DNA of 64,000 nucleotides from Pardosa pseudoannulata (Eukaryota; Arthropoda; Arachnida; Araneae; Lycosidae). The translations under genes were made by a program, and so were the position numbers. The notes under the pieces are model-generated. The model did no database searches, was not told the origin of the DNA, and saw only the letters and a program-made list of their open reading frames with translations. Shown here piece after piece: positions 34,496 through 46,139 of the stretch. The DNA is taken from assembly GCA_032207245.1 (NCBI GenBank), contig CM063501.1, positions 83,532,731-83,596,730 on the forward strand. Direction: 5' to 3'. How positions within the stretch are numbered: the first letter of the stretch is position 1; each line of letters begins with the position of its first letter.

Positions 34496-35084
34496 GAAAT
34501 TCGCTTTCTATTTTGCCACTTAATATTTTGGTTCTGTCCTGTGTATATACATATTTATATTGATTGTAATTATTAAATAAAAAGTGACTAAAATAAAATT
34601 TTCTTTGTTGACCTAAGTAAGAATTGACTTTTCTATTTTTATATATATATTACTTGTTAACTATCTTCCGGACTAGCTAGAAATCTGAAATTTTCAATGA
34701 ATGTTCAGTTGTCAAATACGATTTTAATAATGGATAACAATGCCACTGATCGCTATTCTATGCTAACCATTCGTACTAATCATGCTGCTTAATGGTATTA
34801 ATTCACATATATACCAATAAAAAAAGAATAAAATCTAAATTTTGATAGAATTACGCATTTTTTATGATAGAATTATATTCTTAGTAGAAACATAAATATA
34901 CATAAAATAAAACTATTCAGTCGGAACTGAAACGAAAACTGAAAATTGTTATTTTTGATGGAACGAAAACCGAAAAAAAAATACGGTTCGAAGTCCTGCA
35001 AAATATTTTCTGTTCGAAATAAAGTCTTTGACAAACATGAATTTTAAATCCCAATATTCTTTGTTCATCCGCGTTTAATTACAT
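34496..35084. other. No recognisable gene
   Basis: AT-rich interval with a TA run near 34641-34651. Nothing coding or element-like was recognised. Confidence 0.45.
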
Positions 35085-35525
35085 TCTGCATTCTATAATA
35101 ACAAAGGAATTTTAATATAACGTACATTGACTCATAACTCAAAAACGATTAGTCGTAGAATGAAGAAACAATTTTTATAACGTCTAGTTATGCACTCTGC
35201 ATTCTATAATAACAAAAGAATTTGATTATAATGTACATTGGCAAATAACTCAAAAACGATTAGTTGTAGAATGAAGAAACTTTTTTACCATCTAGTTATA
35301 TACTGTGTATTCTATAACAAAGGAAATTTAATATAACGTACATTGGCGAATAACTCAAAAACGATTAGTTGTTGAATGAAGAAACTTTTTTATACCGTCT
35401 AGTTATACACTGTGCATTCTATAATAACAAAGGGATTTAAATATAACTTACATTGACGCATAACTCAAAAACGATTATTTGTAGAATGAAGAAATTTTTT
35501 ATAACGTCTAGTTACGCACCTGCCC
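35085..35525 (+). repeat. Tandem repeat of about 110 bp, four copies
   Basis: Each unit contains CTATAATAACAAAGG, TAACGTACATTG, ATAACTCAAAAACGATTAG and AGAATGAAGAAAC ... GTCTAGTTAT. The four copies differ by scattered substitutions and short deletions. No coding content. Confidence 0.85.
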
Positions 35526-35774
35526 TTTGTAAAGAAATTGATACTCTACATAATTATGATTCTACTTGATAAATCAACTTTAAAATCATCATCTCGTTGT
35601 AATATAAAAACACATTTTACTGCTAGTTTTATTACTCTATGGCATCGCTTTTCAATCATAAATGAAATCATTATTAAATCAGAGCTATCGTTAAGATTTC
35701 AAGAGATTATTACAAGAACAGGATAAAAACAAAAATAAAAGAAAAGATCCAAAGTGGATTTTATTTTTTAAAAA

Positions 35775-36010
35775 ACTAAAAAAAACCTTCAAATGTTGTT
35801 TATCTTTCTAACTTCATTAACCTAAGTGAATAGCGTGGCATTATTCTTTTTTATCTACCTCAATTTGCGATATTAAACAATTTCTCGAAAGTAGAGTAAA
35901 GAGAATTTCATCTGGGAGAACTCAGACATTATTTTTTTTCTTTTTTCGTTTAACTTGCAAATTGGAAAATAAATGAAATCATTCTTCTTTGATGATTTTT
36001 TTTCTTTCTT
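35775..36010 (+). repeat. Dispersed repeat (matches 46355-46565)
   Basis: Shared order: CTTCAAATG-TGTTTAT, AACTTCATTAACC, CAATTTGCGATATTAAACAA and CTTGCAAATTGG. Both copies have the same orientation. A GA microsatellite follows at 36070-36090. Confidence 0.6.
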
Positions 36011-36220
36011 TTAGTGAGGGGGAACCTGGCGTATTTAAAACATTTGCTTTTGTCGTCAAAGGTTTTCAAGAGAGAGAGAGAGAGAGAGATGTATAAAAGA
36101 GAAGGCTCTTGAGTGATTTCTATTGAAAAAGTCTTCAATAGTTAAGTGGGCCTTGATAAACTAATATTTTAACTTGTTAGAATGAAAATATTTGCAGTCA
36201 ATTCAAATTTGTATTTGCAG

Positions 36221-36358
36221 GGACTTCCACGCCATGTTCTTTTATTAGATTCCACTGCTAGGCACTTGATACGTGTAAATTCATTTTATATTAAGCATCC
36301 CATTGGGTATTTATTATGGAAGAACAATGTTCCTTTTTCTGCAATACTTCCTCCTCAG
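36221..36358 (+). CDS. Candidate host-gene internal exon
   Basis: 138 bp, exactly 46 codons, open in one frame and bounded by a strong acceptor (TTTGTATTTGCAG ending at 36220) and donor (CTCAG followed by GTAATA from 36359). It encodes GLPRHVLLLDSTARHLIRVN, then SFYIKHPIGYLLWKN and ends ILPPQ. Both junctions are phase 0. Composition is more coding-like than the surroundings, no copy is seen elsewhere in the window, and it is not inside a recognised repeat. I cannot name the protein. It is the best evidence that a large-intron gene crosses this region on the plus strand, though no neighbouring exon was identified. Confidence 0.5.
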
Positions 36359-36464
36359 GTAATAAAAAATATTTTATAATAAATTATTATTGTTTAACTT
36401 TCCTTAATATATCCCAGTGAAGTATGTAAAATTGGAATACGCGACCAAATTTTGCAATATGAGT

Positions 36465-36550
36465 GGTGCTCGAGGCCCTCTTTTGCTTATCGGATGTGAA
36501 CCCGTAACCTCTCTAACCTGTGTTTCTCTGGGGAGTCGGCCAATCGGTTA
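36465..36550 (-). repeat. tRNA-derived SINE head
   Basis: On the minus strand the segment reads ATTGGCCGACTCC (A-box-like) and about 35 bases later GGGTTCACATCCG (B-box-like). Spacing suits a tRNA-derived promoter. It differs from the main SINE family and its body was not delimited. Confidence 0.45.
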
Positions 36551-36809
36551 GTGAACTCCTAAAGTCCCCGAATTTGACATTTTCGGAGACACAGTCAGGA
36601 GACAGTTGAGAGCCAAAGAAATCCGTTGCAGGTAGTTTTGGTTAAACATAAAGACATGGGGCCGAGAAGCGGCAGTGGAAAATAAAAGATTTCTAGTGGC
36701 TGGAGGATAAAGGATTTCTAGTCGAGCTTTATTATGGGAGGAGTTGGAGGAGATAACAAATGAGATAAAAGCAAACTTTAGAGTGGCTCGGAGGAATAAA
36801 ATCCTCCCG

Positions 36810-36960
36810 GTATTTACAAGAAATCTCAGTGGAGTTGGGGTGGAGCTTAGTGTTCCCAAGAAACGGATTTGGGTTCAATCCTCGGATTATGCAAGGTTGA
36901 CTCAGACTTCCATCTCTTCAGGGAGTAGACAATCTAAAGACCAAGGATGCTTGAGAACTG
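36810..36960 (+). repeat. tRNA-derived SINE head, second type
   Basis: GTGGAGCTTAGTGTTCCC resembles an A box and GGGTTCAATCCTCGG is a near-consensus B box (36868-36882), followed by GCAAGGTTGACTCAGACTTCC. A tRNA-like head on the plus strand; the 117-codon frame across it is incidental. Confidence 0.5.
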
Positions 36961-37034
36961 AAAGCTCGATTTGCAAATACGGTAGTGCGACAATTCTTTG
37001 CACCACAGGGCACCGAGTTTTACCAGGGTACCTT

Positions 37035-37781
37035 CTTAGAAAACTCTCTGCACGTTACAATTCAAATACTCTCAGTGTTGGTGGTGACCATGTCTAAAAG
37101 TATTGCCTATAAGGATAGCTCATTTGGCAATGTAGTCAGCATAGCCAGAAGTTACGATCCCTGGAGCTAACTTTTTCATCCCAGCCAAAGGGACCACAGC
37201 TCGACATTTTTATTGTGCTTTCAACCCCCTTTTATATTTAAAATTTAAATTTTTTAATTATCAATTCTTAATTTAAATCTAGTTTTCTCCCTGAAACTAA
37301 TGCGAGGTTTTAGTGGATATTTTTGAGCAAGCCAAATCAAGAGGGTCCGACAGAATGGGCCAAACTTCAGTTGAAACGACTCATGTGCAATGGTTCCGAG
37401 ACCCAAGAATGCAATTGTCGCCTCTCAAGATTTCCTGCTCCTTAATTAGGACATCCGAATGCTGTCTCGAAGTGCAACGAGCAAAATTCTTCAGGCTACA
37501 AGAATAGTCCTCTTTTTATGGTAAGCGTGGTTCGTGCCACCCTCACTGACTCTGACGTCAAAAGAGACCCACTAAAGCATTCAACAGTCTTCAAAATTCC
37601 TCCAACGAGCGCTACTCTGCTGCGTTCACTCGTGAGTGGCGCTTGCGAAACGACAGGCGCGTGCCGGGCACTTTGATGGGGAACTGACCGGGTGGGATGG
37701 CCCAGGACTTGCGATCTACCCACCGCCACCGGGATAAGCCTGGAGGTTCCCATGGCCGTATGGGGCTGGATTGGCTGATTC
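37035..37781 (+). repeat. Long tRNA-like SINE (about 700 bp), copy 1
   Basis: The head contains TAGCTCATTTGGCAATG (A-box-like) and AGTTACGATCCCTGG (B-box-like), followed by an AT-rich middle and a GC-rich 3' half (CGTGGTTCGTGCCACCCTCA, GGACTTGCGATCTACCC). It matches 41869-42540 in the opposite orientation over nearly its whole length. Short frames on both strands are not conserved between copies. Confidence 0.65.
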
Positions 37782-39221
37782 TAAAAGTAGGGAAAGATTC
37801 TTATTTCATAATACCATGTGGATTTGTTTTAGGGTAATAAGGTTCTTAATACATTCGTGATCGGAAGATTTTTTTCTTTTTTATTAATGTGACCCAGCGA
37901 AAATTCTAAATTTAGTTATCGTAAACTTGTACCGTGACGGTAAGAATAAAAATTTAATGGCAACAAGTTCATATACTGAAAGCACTGAAATATTAAAATA
38001 GAACATAAATAACGCAGTAAAGGAATCCTGTCAATTATATTTCTTTCACCCTTTTGCTATTTTTAAGTTAACATATGCATGTGATATTATTGCCTCTTTC
38101 AGAAACAAAAATTATAGGGCGAGAATTCACGCTAACTAGAAATGAACTTAAAATGGCTTAAATTCGCATCCGTGGTTACGAGGGTCTTAATATATGACCA
38201 GTTATTATTGTGTTAATTTTCCTCGATAAATTTTAATCAAGTTACTTGTATTGGAATTTCTAATGCTTAGTTCTAAAACGAAATATTGTAGGTTTTTTTG
38301 TAAGGTAATGTGACACAAGAATGTATCATAATACAAAAAGGGTAAAAAAAAATTTTTAATGGCAAGATTTAGCAACAAACAAAAGTTGAAAAAAAATGAG
38401 TAAAAGTATCACAATCAAATATGGGGAGGAAATGCAAATAATTTCTATGAAACTAAAAGAGATGAACCTAAGGAATGTGACCAGGTACCGGTGATTTGTA
38501 AACACTAGACAGAGTAGAAATTCCAATCGTTGGAAGACTAAAAAAAGACAGTAAGAGAGTTTGAAAACATATAAAACGTAGTTGCTTTTTTAGATACCAG
38601 ACTTTAGTTACATTTTAAATAAGCTTATTAAACAATCAAAAATCTAACTAAGAATCATATGCAGTTCCTCGGGTCAGCCAACATAGTGACATCTTTTTTG
38701 TTTTCTATTTGTGAAAAAGAGTTACATCAGGGAATGCTCTCGTTGCTATCAGTAAGCTACGATGGACAGACAACAAGTTTCCAGCGTCCTATCTTGCTCC
38801 AACCCTTGCTGGACATGTCGGAATTTCGCCCACCCCCAGCCCCTTGAGTTGGAGAATGAGATAGTTGTAATGTTTGTCTCCTTCGAACACTTAAAAAGAG
38901 ATCACAGTAAAGAAAGGATATACAATGGAATTAACACAAATGGAGGCTTATTGCACTATTTTTAGCGATTCATGGACACTATCTTCCCATATTTCATGAC
39001 CCTAGCTTTTCAGCAACAATCTAATCAAGAATCAACATTACGTAGACTTGGGTAAATTGACAAATTATGATAAATAGATCTATAATGCTGCTTAAATGTA
39101 AAGTTGTAAAATAAGTTGTAGTCAACGGTAAGTCATCTCTCATTCATATGTTACTCTATCCATTTTACTTGATTATCAACATTTTCCCAGCTGACCTGCC
39201 TTGCATGCGCTGCATTGTATA
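37782..39221. other. No recognisable gene
   Basis: Mostly AT-rich. A 62-codon frame near 38659-38847 lies in a slightly GC-richer patch but shows no known motif or good splice context. Confidence 0.45.
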
Positions 39222-40560
39222 ATTGAGATTTTATTCTTTTATTAAACATTCCCGCAACATAACATGAAACTATCTTTTCAAAACTAAAACAAAACGTTCT
39301 CTTTGCTCTCCCAAATTAGAGTGGAGTAGATTGGCAACTTCACAGTGTTTTAGTCTCAGTGAGAATGTGCTTTACAGATGTTTTTAAATTCTTTTATTAA
39401 CCATTCCCATAACAAGGCATAATTCTCTCCTTCAATCGAAAAACCGAACAAATACCGAAACAAAACGTTCTCTTTGCTTTCTCAAATTAGAGTAGAGTTG
39501 AGTGGCAGCGTCACGATCTTTTACTCTCAGTGAAAATATGTTTCACAGTTGTTTTATTCTTTTCTATTATTAACTGTTCCCATAACTTGACATAATACTA
39601 TCCTTTCAAAACTAAAACGAAATGTAATTTTTGTTCTCCCAAATTAGAGTTGAGTTGAGTGACAACGGAAGAAGGCTTACTCTCAGTGAGAGTGTGCTTC
39701 ACACTTATTCTTTTATTAACCGTTTCCACAACATGGCATAACACAATCAGTCCACGTCAAAAACAGAACAAATACCGAAACAAAACGTTTTCTTCGCTTT
39801 CTCAAATTACAGTAGAGTTGAGAAGCAATGTCATAATGTTTTCCTCTCAATGAGAATATGTTCACAGTTGTTTTTATTCTTTTCTTTTATTAACTGGTCC
39901 CGTAACTTGGCATAATACTATTCTTCCAAAACTAAAACGAAATGCAATTTTTGTTCTCCTAAATTAGAGTGGAGTTGAGTGTCAACGGAAGAAGGCTTAG
40001 TCTCAGTGAGAATAGAATGTGCTTCACACTTACTTTATTTATTCTTTTATTGACCATTCCCACAACATGGTATAATACAATGATTCCAAGTCAAAAACAG
40101 AACAAATACCGAAGCAAAACGTTCTCTTTGCTTTCTCAAATTACAGTAGAGAGTAGAGTGGCAACTCATGTGTTTTCTTTTCTTTTATTAGAATGAGCTA
40201 TCACAGTATAATTGTTGTTCTTACACAGTTAGGTGGAGATAGAAGGCTTACTCCTTAGTTAGAAGCTGTATTTATTCTCGTTATGTTGACATAAGACCTG
40301 TTCTCAAACAAAATTTTAATCAAAAAGTGATTAATTAACTAAAAAGTATTTATTTTCCTTAGTATATATTCCACTAAGTGAGGAAAGTTTTGGCAAATTG
40401 TGATAGAAGAGTATTTTTGACAGACAACGAATGTTTTAATTTAGATCGATGAGTATCGTATTCTTGTATTAACTGTTTCCCCACCATGGCATAATACAAT
40501 GATTCCAAGTCAAAAACAGAATAAATGACGAAATTTCCTTAGGAGAGTTGAGAAAAAAGC
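39222..40560 (+). repeat. Tandem array with 160-bp units and a 320-bp higher-order period
   Basis: Units contain TTCTTTTATTAACC-TTCCC, CATAACA-GGCATAATAC, AAACGTTCTCTTTGCT and AAATTAGAGT-GAGTTGAGTG. The GAGTTGAGTG anchor occurs near 39321, 39490, 39650, 39812, 39970 and 40146. Alternate units resemble each other more closely (GTCAACGGAAGAAGGCTTA at 39660 and 39980), so the array grew from a dimer. A degraded unit reappears at 40458-40555. Confidence 0.8.
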
Positions 40561-41082
40561 TATTTCCGTTTACTTTCCAGTATAATTGACATCTGCAGAT
40601 AGAAATAATAAGTGACTTTATGATTGACGAGTATTTCTTTATCGGGCAATGAATTAAGATTGCTTTGTTTTACTCCAGAAATATCAGCTCAAATAAAGAA
40701 TAATTTTATAATTTATGATCGAGTGTTTTCATTATGCTTATCTTACCGACAAAAACGATAATTTATGGTCAAACAAATTTAGTTTTTTTTTTTAATTTCA
40801 TAATTTATAATCAAATTTATGGGTGACTTTTATGCAATGAAAACCAATAAAATGCTTCCAGTAATCCATTAAAGTGTACGTTTTTTAAATATGTGTTTCC
40901 GAGACTGCTTTTTATGGTATGCATTATCGTAATGAATTCATTTCTTAACCATAAAATAACTTAGAGTAGATTAGTTTATATAAATGTGCAGTAACATTGT
41001 TATTTTATTCGTGGTCTTATTCTGTCCACTGACGCTGAGAAATTTCTCTGATCATTTGAAATAAATCAATAGTTTTCTTTCG

Positions 41083-41275
41083 TCAGATTTCTCATGCTGG
41101 TCAAAGATCCGTCATGCTCATTAATGGCGGCTAGGGTGCGTAGTTTTGTGGTCATAATGTCTTCCAAGTTCAGAATTATACCTCTGCAGCCCAAGACTCG
41201 GTGTCCTCTGCTTGGCCCCTGCTTCTAAATTAGGAGGATCCAACAGGGATAATGTTATTCGCGTCCATAACATTC
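41083..41275 (+). repeat. SINE-like repeat, related to 41440-41660
   Basis: Shares CATAATGTCTTCCAAGTTC, TATACCTCTGCAG and CTTCTGCTTGG-CCTGCTTC-type blocks with the next copy. The head here is decayed. Confidence 0.55.
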
Positions 41276-41439
41276 TTTAAGCTACACGTGCCGCACATGT
41301 GCTTACATGCACAATAACAACTTCGCAGCTATGTTTGGCATAATGCTATCTGCCTGCATTGCCAGCAACATTGGAAAGAAGAAGGTTTTCTCTTATACTC
41401 ATATACATAATGTTACACATGCACATTTGTAAAAGAAAC

Positions 41440-41660
41440 TGTTCAAAATTCGTAACTAAAAGGTTGCGAGTTCGGGGCTGGAGCCGACGTAAGATCCACC
41501 GTGTTCGTTAAAGGTGACTGGGGCACGTAAAATAGGTTCGTGATCACAATGTCCTCCAAGTTCTCAATTAATACCTCTGGAAGTGGCAGGCTAGGTCTTT
41601 GGGTCTTCTGCTTGGTTCCTGCTTCAAAATTACAAGGGCCTACTTGAGCGAAGTCGTTCT
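41440..41660 (+). repeat. tRNA-derived SINE-like repeat
   Basis: AAAGGTTGCGAGTTCGGGGC resembles a T arm with a weakened B box, followed by GGAGCCGACGTAAGATCC and a body shared with 41083-41275 (ACAATGTCCTCCAAGTTC, GGTCTTCTGCTTGGTTCC). A related internal patch (CGCAGCTATGT, TGCATTGCCAGC) occurs at 41326-41375 and at 50535-50590. Confidence 0.5.
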
Positions 41661-41868
41661 TTCACTTTAATGGTGCTCATTAAAACGAAAGAATCACCCC
41701 TTGGCTTTAACACGAGAACCTGCAGGCCTAATCATGCTTAGTTTGTCCAAGTGGCATGAGAAACAACAACAACAATTGTTCAAGATGGCCTGCTTTTATC
41801 GTTTTCCTGCAATCAAATTCATGGGTTCAGCAGAGAAACCAAGAAGACATCCTGTTTTCTTCTGACAA

Positions 41869-42540
41869 TCAGGCAGCGATCTGGGGCTATATTGTCGTGA
41901 GACCTCCAGGTTTGTCCCAGCAGTGGTGAGCAGATCAAAAGTAGTGGACCTCCCCACCCGGCCAACCCCCTTCAAAGTGCCCAGCTCTCGTTGCTCCGCA
42001 GGATCCACTAGCACTCGATCGCCGCAGAGTAGCGGTCACTGGAGGAATATGGGAGACTACTGGATGCTCTAGCGGGCCTCTTGACGCCGGAGTTAGTGAG
42101 GGTGGCGCAAACCACGCGGACCAAAAAGAGGGCTAATCTTGTAGCCTGATGACTTTTGCTAGTCAAACTTCGAGACGAAATCTGGATGGCTTAAAGGAGG
42201 AGCAGGAAATTTTGACAGGGGACAATTGCATTCCCGAGCCTCGAAACCATCGGTCGTGAGCCATTGCAACAGAACTTTGGCTCACAATGCGGAACCCCTG
42301 TGACTCAAAAATACCCACTGAAAACTTGCATTAGTATCAGGGGAGAAAACTGGACCTTAATTAAGAATTTAAAAATTTAAAATAAAATTATATAAAAAGA
42401 TTAGGGGTGTTGTCAACAAACAAGTCGAGCTGGGGTTCCCTCGGGAAATGTGGTCATTGGCAGAGCTGTGGAAGTTAAACCCAGGGGTCTTAACTTCTAG
42501 CTTATCCTGACCACACTGTCAAATCACTCATCAGTGCAGG
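41869..42540 (-). repeat. Long tRNA-like SINE (about 670 bp), copy 2
   Basis: Reverse-oriented match to 37035-37781 (shared blocks GAGGGTGGCGCAAACCACG, CTTGTAGCCTGATGA, CCCAGCTCGACTT on the reverse). It is flanked by identical 16-bp direct repeats TGTTTTCTTCTGACAA at 41853-41868 and 42541-42556, which suggest target-primed insertion. Weak similarity of the flanks to the other copy leaves some doubt whether these repeats lie outside the element. Confidence 0.6.
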
Positions 42541-42556
42541 TGTTTTCTTCTGACAA

Positions 42557-43559
42557 CCCAAAGGCTGAAGGCGAGTATAGTTGCCCTGCTTGGTGGTTAT
42601 TTTTCATTTGGTGACAAAATATTTATATGTCAACCAAACTTCGAAGAGTCTATAGAACCAGCATTTTCTCAAATGTATTACTCCTACATAAGTATAAAAT
42701 ACGCTCACCTATTAGTCATCATATCAAAATCCCCTAAGTCAGAAAGTACCCAAATTACTTACTAATAAAGATGACAGTTCCACACTATTTTTCCGTTAAA
42801 GTACTTTTGAACAGGTATGGTACGTGCTAAAAAAAATGCGTTTCAATTGACTACATTTTTTAAATCTTAATAAAACTGTACAAAAAATTGTAAAATATTT
42901 AATATTTGTCTACTTTTATAACATTTGGTTACAAAAGTTTATATGCCAACAAAACTTCGAAGCACGTATCATTTACTAATAGTGATGCCACTTATGCACT
43001 ATATGTTTATTAAGGGGTCTTTCTGAGTAGTTATTTCCATGCTAAAAGTGTATGTTTCAATTGATCGCATTCTTTAAAATGCTTAATCAAACTATACAAA
43101 AATTGGTAAAACATTTTAAAATTTTTGTACTTACATAAAATCATTAATATAGTCTCTTAATCCATTATGATAAAAACATAAAATGATTGTTATAAGAAAG
43201 TTTTCACGAAAATTATATGTTATATCACAATCCGTGAGATTTAAAAATCTATTAAATTTTTCCTTTAATATAATTGTAATACCAGTAGGGTTAATTACCG
43301 TAATATCAGCAGAGTTAATTAATATCTTGAAGATAATTAAACTTTGTTATTTTTATCGTTAGTTAATAATAATTTCATCATAATTTTACTTCATATTTGA
43401 TTACTTCAGTTTAAATAAATTACTTTTGACGATAGGATTTCTGTATTATTAATTAATTCTATACAATACAGTTTTGAGTTCATTTTTTATCCCTACATTT
43501 TAAAAGTTAAGTTTTAAGTTAAAAGTTTTAAAAGGTGTCTTACGGTTCACGAAACAACA
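42557..43559. other. No recognisable gene
   Basis: AT-rich. A sentence-like duplication occurs (ATATGTCAACCAAACTTCGA near 42625 and ATATGCCAACAAAACTTCGA near 42941, both followed by similar sequence), so a diverged repeat of about 315 bp is present twice. Confidence 0.45.
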
Positions 43560-43679
43560 TATAATTTATTTCAAAATTCTCATATATTAATTGTTCTGTA
43601 TTTTATATTCTAATCCATTAAGAGAGATTATTTTCTAGTTTTATATGAGCCATAACAAGTCTTAAAAGTCTTAATCCTG

Positions 43680-43980
43680 ATAGCAAATTTAGTCTGAAGC
43701 AAACTTGCGTCTTGATTTGAAAGCCTTCAAATTTGTAGCAAGTTCAACATGATAATTCTGCAAGTTTGAAACAAGACTGCAGCAAGTCTCAGAATTTTTG
43801 CTTGTTTCAAGGTTGTCATGACAAGATTGCCACAGTTTTGCAGCAAAATAGCGTTGCAAAAGAGTGGTCGCTTTATGTTTCGTCTAACTTGCAGGAAATT
43901 TGCAAGTTTGTTGCTTCAAATTTGTAATGTCAAGATATTATCCAGAAAAAATCAAACTTGATGCAAGTATGCATGTTATT
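43680..43980. repeat. Degenerate AAGCAAACTTGC-type word cluster
   Basis: Dense recurrence of GCAAGTTTG, AGCAAGTCT, CTTGCAGG and their reverse complements without a fixed period. Likely a decayed simple or subterminal repeat of a transposon. No coding content. Confidence 0.5.
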
Positions 43981-43986
43981 AGGAAA

Positions 43987-44216
43987 AGCCCCTGCAAACT
44001 ATGATCCACTGCAAGCCATTACTACCGTCTGGAGGGGGTATGGCTTATCGAGGTCGACGATGTTAGACGATAAAATGGTCTTGGCGGAGGATGGCTTCGG
44101 AAGTGGTACTTCCTTAAACATTAAAGACAGCCAACATGTGCTACCAAAATGCGCAGTAGACTCTATGGAAGCATCCCCTCGCTCTGCTCATTTAGTTGCC
44201 CAATGTGTGGCTGTAA
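43987..44216 (-). mobile_element. CCTCCACACTATGG-family element (copy 6), truncated
   Basis: Reverse orientation, starting CCCTGCAAACTATGATCC. It ends abruptly in the CAATGTGTGGCTGTAACG segment where copy 7 begins, so the last third is missing and the two copies form an inverted pair. Confidence 0.8.
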
Positions 44217-44218
44217 CG

Positions 44219-44524
44219 TAGCCTCCACACTATGGCCAATTGTTCACCACTCCAGTACTGGTCCTGATGGCGACCTTGAAAGATGGTTCGCGGGTTGTAT
44301 CCACACACTGGGCCACTAAATGAACACAGCACATGTATGCATCCATAGAATCTACAGTGCACTTTGGTAGAGCATGCTGGTTGTCTTTGATCTTTGGAGA
44401 AAACCGCTTCGGAATCCATCTCCGCCAACTACATTTTATCGTCTTCCATCGTCGACCTCGATAAGCCATACCCCCTCCAGACGGTGGTAATGGCTTTCAA
44501 TGGACTTTAGTGTGGAGGAACCTT
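44219..44524 (+). mobile_element. CCTCCACACTATGG-family element (copy 7)
   Basis: Well-preserved, with the left end GCCTCCACACTATGGCCAAT and the right end GACTTTAGTGTGGAGGAACC, 306 bp. It lies head-to-head with copy 6. Overlapping minus-strand frames of about 79 codons do not keep one frame across the family, so I do not call them genes. Confidence 0.85.
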
Positions 44525-45059
44525 TACAAGTTCTCTCCAAAATTCTTATGCACCCGTTCTCATCTTCAACGGTAAGTTTGTCAGTCAGTCAAACCAAAAA
44601 ATATAGACAAAGAAAGAAAGGAAGGTGTTGTAAAGATAAAGTAAATACGCAAGCGAAATAAGTTATCTCCAAGAGCCTTGACAGAATAACTACTTTAACT
44701 GCTTCACGTCATATTCAGTTTCTTATTTCCTCTATTAAGTTGTGATTTGATTTTGTTTTTTTAAATTAGGAATTTTGTAAATTTCAGGTATGGACTTTTA
44801 ACAATTCCTTGTAGATTATATACTTGAAGTATATGTTAATACGTACAAAATCTTTAAGTCAATTTTGTATTATGTTCTAGATTAAATTTTCTTTTTAAAA
44901 GATAGTTGTAAATGGCGTTGAACATTAGTTCGACCGAAAAATCGTGTCTGTTCTGTAGAGCAGTTGATATCTGTAGTTCCTGTGCTATGACATCACTATA
45001 CCAAGACCATTAAAACAGCAGCAGGAGTTGATCAGACAGACAGGGACTCCTATCAGGTG

Positions 45060-45230
45060 ATGCCTCTTCCATATGGTCCATTATTATTCACTGCAGTGCT
45101 GGCCTGATGGCTACCTTGGGACGATCGTTCAACGGTTGCATCCACACACTGGGTCACTAAATGAGCCGAACGCCAGGACTCATCCATAGAGTTTACTGCG
45201 CACTTTAGTTGCGCATGCTGGCTGAGTTTA
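45060..45230 (+). mobile_element. CCTCCACACTATGG-family element (copy 8), left half
   Basis: Starts CCTCTTCCATATGGTCCATT and ends after TTGCGCATGCTGGCTG, about half the unit. It is immediately followed by the start of copy 9. Confidence 0.75.
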
Positions 45231-45232
45231 AT

Positions 45233-45530
45233 GTAGACTCCACACCATGGCCAATTGTTCACCACTTCCTGATGGTGACAGTGGACGATGGTTTACGGGT
45301 TGAATCCACACACTGGGCCACTAAATGAGCTGAGGGCGTCGATAAGTCTATAGGGTCTACTGCGCACTTTAGTTGCGTATCTGGTTGCCTTTGATCTTTG
45401 GAGAAAAATCACTTGCGAAGCCATCCTCTCCCAAGGTCATTTTATCGTTTGCCATCGTCAACCTCGATAAACCATACCCCCTCCAGACGGTGGTAATGGC
45501 TTGCAGTGGACCATAGTGTAGAGGAGCCTT
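45233..45530 (+). mobile_element. CCTCCACACTATGG-family element (copy 9)
   Basis: Complete copy from GACTCCACACCATGGCCAAT to GGACCATAGTGTAGAGGAGC. It joins the left half (copy 8) on one side and a right half (copy 10) on the other. This is the order expected if copy 9 inserted into the middle of an older copy: the 8 and 10 parts together make one unit. Confidence 0.85.
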
Positions 45531-45664
45531 GATGTTTGGAGAAAAACCACTTCCGAAACCCTCCTTTGTCAAGTACATTTTATCTTCTGCCATCATCGAC
45601 ATCAATAAGCCATACCCCCTACACACAAAGGTAATGGCTTGCAGTGGCCCGTAGTGGGGAGAAC
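45531..45664 (+). mobile_element. CCTCCACACTATGG-family element (copy 10), right half
   Basis: Starts GATGTTTGGAGAAAAACCAC and ends CAGTGGCCCGTAGTGGGGAG. It covers the right half of the unit, complementing copy 8. Confidence 0.75.
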
Positions 45665-46139
45665 GGGTGTGACAGTTATAACTACCATACCCGTAACAGC
45701 ATATTTATAATTTATTAAAAACGTACAGGAGAAATGGAAATACTTTATTTGTGACAAAATTCTTCCTTAGGTGTTATAATTGCTTCACAAAAAAATATAT
45801 ATTTGAAATATTATATTTCTATAGAAAAAGTGATAAAAAGTAGTTCAATGTGTCACACCTGTTTTTATGGAATGGCCAAAGTGCATTTGGGGTACCATAC
45901 AAAGCTTCGACCCATTTAAGAAGCAACTTCTTCCCCCTCCCTACCTTTTTTTCTAAAGGGTTCGAATGTGAAGCAACCCGTGTAGTGTACCAGGGAAAAC
46001 GGTACATACGGCTATGAGAACCATCTGGATATGAGTAAAATTCCAATCCGAGCAATGTGGAATAAAAATTTTTTATGGGCATACAAAGAAAGCCAATTTA
46101 AACCTCTGCCCAGTTTTTTACTATTATTACTTATTTATT

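Noticed and set aside
36744..37097. 117-codon plus-strand frame
   Set aside because: It runs across a tRNA-like SINE head and into the start of a long SINE; the frame is not kept in the second copy of that repeat.
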